Assembly (NCBI GenBank): GCA_966211795.1
Contig: CBIHNW010000007.1
Coordinates: 124,001 to 188,000 of the forward strand
Reading direction: 5' to 3'
DNA: 64,000 nucleotides
Source: 21-14-0-10-47-8 sp966211795
GTDB taxonomy: Bacteria; Bdellovibrionota; Bdellovibrionia; Bdellovibrionales; Bdellovibrionaceae
The position numbers and the translations under genes are program-made. Below, piece after piece: positions 61,131-64,000 of the stretch (position 1 is the first letter of the stretch; each line of letters starts with the position of its first letter). The notes under the pieces are model-generated. The model was not told the DNA's origin and made no database searches. It was given only the letters and a program-made list of their open reading frames with translations.

Positions 61131-62174
61131 TTATCCCCCCTTGTCGATTTCGCGTGTCACTTGGATCGCGACCGTGCCGTGATGTATTCCGTAATAACCT
61201 TTAAATTTATTCACACCTTCAACCTGCACGTTGAATTCGCCGGTCGAGTCTTGATCGAGTGGAATCACATCTCCCACTTTCATGGTCATCAGGTCTCTCA
61301 ACTTGATTTCCGTCTGCCCCAAGTCGACCTTGAGATTCAGATCCGTTTCCATCAATTGATCTTTAATGATCGTCGTCCAAAGTTTTTTATCCGTCTGATC
61401 GGATTCGACCTGAAAGCCGGAAGAAAGTTTTTGTTTGATGGGCTCGATGGTCGAGTAAGGAATCACGATCGTGATCGTGCCGTTGGCGTTCTCAAGCTCG
61501 ACGTCGAATGTGGAAGCGATCACCACGTCGGTTGGCGGTACGATACCAACGAACTGAGGATTGACCTCGGTCCGGACAAAGGCACAACCGATTTTTTCAA
61601 CCGACGCCCACGCCGCTTCGAGATCATCAATTGCCAGATCCACGACTTTTTTGACGATGGAAAGTTCGATCTGCGTAAAATCTTTTCCTTCGATCTTGGT
61701 GTAGGGACGATCGGCACCGCCGAAAAAGCTATCCACCAATGCGTAAGCCAGCTTGCTTTCGATCACGAACAACGCCGATCCCCGCAGGGTCGCAAACCGC
61801 AGAACGGTCATGCAAGTTGGCATTGGCAGTGTATTGATGAACTCACCAAATTTTAAAAAGTCCGTGCTGGCCAATGTCAGCGACGCGATTTTTCTCAAAG
61901 CCGAAGACAACGAAACGCGAAAAGATCGCATGAATTTTTCGTAGATGACTTCGAGCTGTGGCAACCGACCACGGATGATACGGTCCTGACTGGTCAGATC
62001 ATAAGTCACGACGACTTTATCTTCTTTAACGGCGCCTAATTTTTGCGGGCTCCCACCACTGGCACTGACGCTGCCACCACCGCCCCCGCTGGCGGATTCG
62101 GAACTGCCAACTTCGCCTTCGGAAACCGCGGCGAGGAGGGCATCCACTTCACTTTGTGATAAGACCTGATTCAT
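61131..62174 (-). CDS. fliM: Flagellar motor switch protein FliM
   Basis: 347 residues. The N-terminal LSQSEVDALLAAV (6-18) is the phospho-CheY binding motif. A Ser/Gly linker (20-45) is followed by the FliM middle domain (RIIRGRLPQLEVIYEKFMRSF and onward) and the C-terminal SpoA domain. It links chemotaxis to rotor direction. Eleven bases after fliL. Confidence 0.95.
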   Translation of the reverse strand: MNQVLSQSEVDALLAAVSEGEVGSSESASGGGGGSVSASGGSPQKLGAVKEDKVVVTYDLTSQDRIIRGRLPQLEVIYEKFMRSFRVSLSSALRKIASLTLASTDFLKFGEFINTLPMPTCMTVLRFATLRGSALFVIESKLAYALVDSFFGGADRPYTKIEGKDFTQIELSIVKKVVDLAIDDLEAAWASVEKIGCAFVRTEVNPQFVGIVPPTDVVIASTFDVELENANGTITIVIPYSTIEPIKQKLSSGFQVESDQTDKKLWTTIIKDQLMETDLNLKVDLGQTEIKLRDLMTMKVGDVIPLDQDSTGEFNVQVEGVNKFKGYYGIHHGTVAIQVTREIDKGG

Positions 62175-62185
62175 CGGTCGGCCCC

Positions 62186-62731
62186 TTAGTTATAGATAAA
62201 TTCGGTGAAGTAAACGTTGAGGATCTTTCCCTTGGTCAAAAACGCGTTCAGCGTGTCTTTGATTTCGTTTTTGACTCCGTCTTTACCTTCGCGGGTCGAG
62301 ACTTCGTCATACGTTTTGCTGGAAAGAATGATGATGATGATGTCGCGGATCTGCGCTTTACGCTTATCGATTTCGATCTGCACTTGATCGCCCTGCAGCT
62401 CCATTTCCATATTCACTTTGGCGATACGGCGGCCTTTTGAGCCTGAAAGGTTCACGATGAAGGTTTCGAGCGGAACGACTTTGCCGATAAAAGCTTTCTC
62501 TTCGTGCGCTTCTTTTTCCTGCGCTTCGTGTTCGCCCTTGATCACGTGCTCGATTTTGGGTTCGGCGGCTTCCTTCTGTTTCCCTTTGAAAAGCATGAAA
62601 CCGACACCGGCAACCACCAACATGTTGATCACGGCTAGCGCGATCAAAAGAATCGGCGACTTGCCACCACCCGTACTTTGGGCCGGTGCCGCCGCTGCCG
62701 CTGCGTCTTTCGCTGCATTATCTTCAGCCAC
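62186..62731 (-). CDS. fliL: Flagellar basal body-associated protein FliL
   Basis: 181 residues from GTG 62731, with AAGGAGG six bases before it. A short cytoplasmic Ala-rich head, one membrane helix (27-48) and the periplasmic FliL domain (VVPLETFIVNLSGSKGRR...ILNVYFTEFIYN). FliL rings surround stators and support torque. It is the first gene of the operon and lies 78 bases downstream of the sigma-54-type promoter. Confidence 0.92.
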   Translation of the reverse strand: MAEDNAAKDAAAAAAPAQSTGGGKSPILLIALAVINMLVVAGVGFMLFKGKQKEAAEPKIEHVIKGEHEAQEKEAHEEKAFIGKVVPLETFIVNLSGSKGRRIAKVNMEMELQGDQVQIEIDKRKAQIRDIIIIILSSKTYDEVSTREGKDGVKNEIKDTLNAFLTKGKILNVYFTEFIYN

Positions 62732-62808
62732 TTCATCCCTCCTTGGATCAAAGCAGTCCGAACTGGGCCATCCAAAAAATGGCGTGAGTTCTTCTCACCG
62801 AAATACAA

Positions 62809-62824
62809 AGCAACTGAAGTGCCA
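62809..62824 (-). promoter_or_regulatory. Sigma-54 promoter of the flagellar operon
   Basis: On the minus strand the sequence reads TGGCAC-TTCAG-TTGCT, a complete match to the RpoN consensus TGGCAC-N5-TTGCA/T, with GG and GC at the proper 10-base spacing. It faces fliL; transcription would start about 65 bases before the fliL start codon. RpoN control of class II/III flagellar operons is common in polar-flagellated bacteria. Confidence 0.85.
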
Positions 62825-62883
62825 ACAAGACCTAGGCAGAGAGCGCAGATTGGAATCTATTGAGGTGCAAATGAAGCGAATGA

Positions 62884-63210
62884 ATGCGAAAGACGGCAAG
62901 AGGTCCGAGGAAAAATTTGACTCTAGACCGGGGGGTTCTCGTCAGCATTTTGACGGCAAATTTTGCCGAGACCAAGGTTGAGTCCAGGCGCGAGGCTTTC
63001 TCGCACCGTCTGGAATCTTCAAAGAAGAACTTGGAAGAGTTTCGAGACCAGATGGCCAGAGCAATGAACCAGACAAATTTCTCAGTGCCTCTCATCCACG
63101 ATCTTGACCGTCGGTACGGAGCAATATCTTGGCTTCAAGATAACATGTCATACCAACGGTCAAGATCGTGGATGAGAGCCTATTTCAAGGGCGTTTCGAC
63201 GATCGCTTGA
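62884..63210 (+). CDS. Doubtful 108-residue frame in the fliL upstream region
   Basis: This frame encodes a charged, helical sequence (RREAFSHRLESSKKNLEEF, then YGAISWLQDNMSYQRSRSWMRAYF). The start is uncertain, and no good Shine-Dalgarno site precedes ATG 62884. The 90-bp palindrome at 63089-63178 lies inside its last third. There is no recognised domain. It may be a broken coding remnant, since another plus-strand frame ends at 62981 within it. The 62732-63294 gap otherwise holds only the sigma-54 promoter and the palindrome. Confidence 0.25.
   Translation: MRKTARGPRKNLTLDRGVLVSILTANFAETKVESRREAFSHRLESSKKNLEEFRDQMARAMNQTNFSVPLIHDLDRRYGAISWLQDNMSYQRSRSWMRAYFKGVSTIA
63089..63178. repeat. 90-bp palindrome with concentric inner hairpin
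   Basis: Arms 63089-63116 and 63151-63178 are 28 bases long with one mismatch (27 pairs, beginning CTCTCATCCACGATCTTGAC). Within the 34-base centre a second stem, TATCTTG-GCTT-CAAGATA (125-142 of the 63 kb block), shares the same axis. An internal loop of eight bases per side separates the two stems. No U tract follows. A single-strand recombination substrate, a miniature mobile element or a highly structured RNA are possible readings. Confidence 0.75.
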
Positions 63211-63294
63211 ACTGGCGGACTCAGTTCGCGCTCTTGTCCGGAATCGCCTTGGATTCAACGGAAATTTATCGAGCTTAGCACCATCGGCAGAGCC

Positions 63295-64000
63295 TTACTT
63301 TAAAATCGGTTGCAGAACGCTGAGATTTCCGTCGATTTTCACCGAAGTGGGCAGATCCAAAATGCTCATCACCATCGGATAAACGTTAACGTTATCGAAC
63401 GCCGGAATCACCAAGCCCTGCTTAAACATCGGTCCGCTGGCGATAAATAATCCCTGCAGTTCCGGAGTGTTCGCCACGTCCCAGCCATGAGTCGCTTTAT
63501 TCGAAGAGCCCACATTGCCATTTTCAAAGTCGCGTTTGTAACCGATGTACGCGCCCGGTTCGCCGACCACGATGAGATCTCCGCGACGGTCCACATCATC
63601 CAATTGCCATTGTGGCGGTAGATCTTTGGCTTTGTAAATTTTGAATTTGCCTGGCGTCTTTGCTTCCAGAACTTTCACTTCTTGAAAGGCGGTTTCAATC
63701 TGCGCGGGATCGTCCGAGTAGAAATAAGTCAATGCGCCCCGGCCACTGTCTTTCATTTTCATCAATGTGGTGGCCGCGCTCAGATCAACAGTTTCGGTGA
63801 TCATTTTCATTCCGTGATCTGATACCGCTACGACTTGCACTGCTTGGCCGCTATTGTCGATAAACGTTTTCAAGCGTCCCAATTCTTTGTCGATATCGAG
63901 CACCGCTTTTTTGGTTTCATCGGCATCGGGCCCGTAGCGATGTCCCATCGTATCCACATCCGAAAAATAAAGACTGATAAAGTGCGGTTTGCGCTCTTCC
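63295..64000 (-). CDS. Type I phosphodiesterase / nucleotide pyrophosphatase family, N-terminal part missing
   Basis: The frame is open from the window edge (the upstream part lies beyond 64000) to a stop at 63295, about 234 residues. The alkaline phosphatase superfamily metal site is intact: FSDVDTMGHRYGP with Asp and His, AVSDHGM, and later THGWD. This places it with ectonucleotide pyrophosphatase/phosphodiesterases, which hydrolyse nucleotide or phosphodiester bonds outside the cytoplasm. In contrast to the sulfatase-like gene at 13333, catalytic residues are kept. The gene converges on no neighbour; the palindrome lies 116 bases past its stop. The N-terminal nucleophile cannot be seen. 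Confidence 0.82.
   Translation of the reverse strand, partial: EERKPHFISLYFSDVDTMGHRYGPDADETKKAVLDIDKELGRLKTFIDNSGQAVQVVAVSDHGMKMITETVDLSAATTLMKMKDSGRGALTYFYSDDPAQIETAFQEVKVLEAKTPGKFKIYKAKDLPPQWQLDDVDRRGDLIVVGEPGAYIGYKRDFENGNVGSSNKATHGWDVANTPELQGLFIASGPMFKQGLVIPAFDNVNVYPMVMSILDLPTSVKIDGNLSVLQPILK

Noticed and set aside
63089..63178. Integron attC site
   Set aside because: The arms lack the conserved GTTRRRY and RYYYAAC ends, and no integrase or cassette array is near.

Overview
The window looks like the chromosome of a Gram-negative predatory-type bacterium of the Bdellovibrionota, close to Bdellovibrio. The evidence is indirect: a complete flagellar export cluster in the order fliLMNOPQR-flhBAFG-fliA, many small secreted proteins of unknown function, lipoproteins with an FQNC-type lipobox, a DivIVA protein in a diderm cell, a Tad-type TadC with several FHA proteins, and a secreted peptidoglycan deacetylase-type protein. 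Base composition is moderate and even. I found no rRNA, tRNA, CRISPR array, prophage or intact insertion sequence. Genes are densely packed and many overlap by 1 to 4 bases (ATGA, GTGA, TGATG, TAATG).

Positions 1-7100: a truncated secreted protein, a glutathione peroxidase with an M3 oligopeptidase, a coiled-coil secreted protein, then a small accessory pocket (an MNT-like nucleotidyltransferase, a 32-codon partner frame, a perfect inverted repeat, and a decayed Fis-type helix-turn-helix). Next is a lipid and amino-acid operon (lipid kinase-like protein, pssA, asd) with a clear terminator. Positions 7100-15150: secreted or envelope proteins, including a 992-residue exported protein with a kinase-like C-terminus that lacks the catalytic Asp, an ExbB/ExbD pair, a long double palindrome in an otherwise empty stretch, and a sulfatase-like protein without its catalytic residues.

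Positions 15139-21708 form one overlapping minus-strand operon: tadC, a DUF192 protein, three membrane FHA proteins (one with a sensor and PAS-like region, two with tetratricopeptide-like tails) and a PP2C-like protein that has lost its metal ligands. Positions 21738-25177 carry maf, yggS, proC, divIVA and yggU, an arrangement like the division-linked ylm region of Gram-positive bacteria. Positions 25379-30651 hold thioredoxin 2, a rhodanese-like protein, a secreted protein with a possible His/Cys dyad, an MFS exporter and an outer-membrane barrel protein.

Positions 30790-42820: valS, aspS and an RpoH-type sigma factor with a long charged N-terminal extension, interspersed with exported proteins. 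These include one single-domain and one two-domain protein that share an unrecognised four-cysteine signature, and a NodB-type deacetylase lipoprotein coupled to a small secreted protein. Positions 42848-46404 form a four-gene operon: a His-rich periplasmic protein, a very Met-rich periplasmic protein, an OmpR-type regulator and a sensor kinase. This is the best candidate here for an undescribed envelope sensing system. A Calx-beta/RCC1 lipoprotein is divergent from it.

Positions 51905-62731 are the flagellar export, switch and regulator operon on the minus strand. It is preceded at 62809-62824 by an exact match to the sigma-54 promoter consensus and ends with fliA. The last 1.3 kb holds a 90-bp imperfect palindrome and the end of a phosphodiesterase/nucleotide pyrophosphatase gene that runs off the window.
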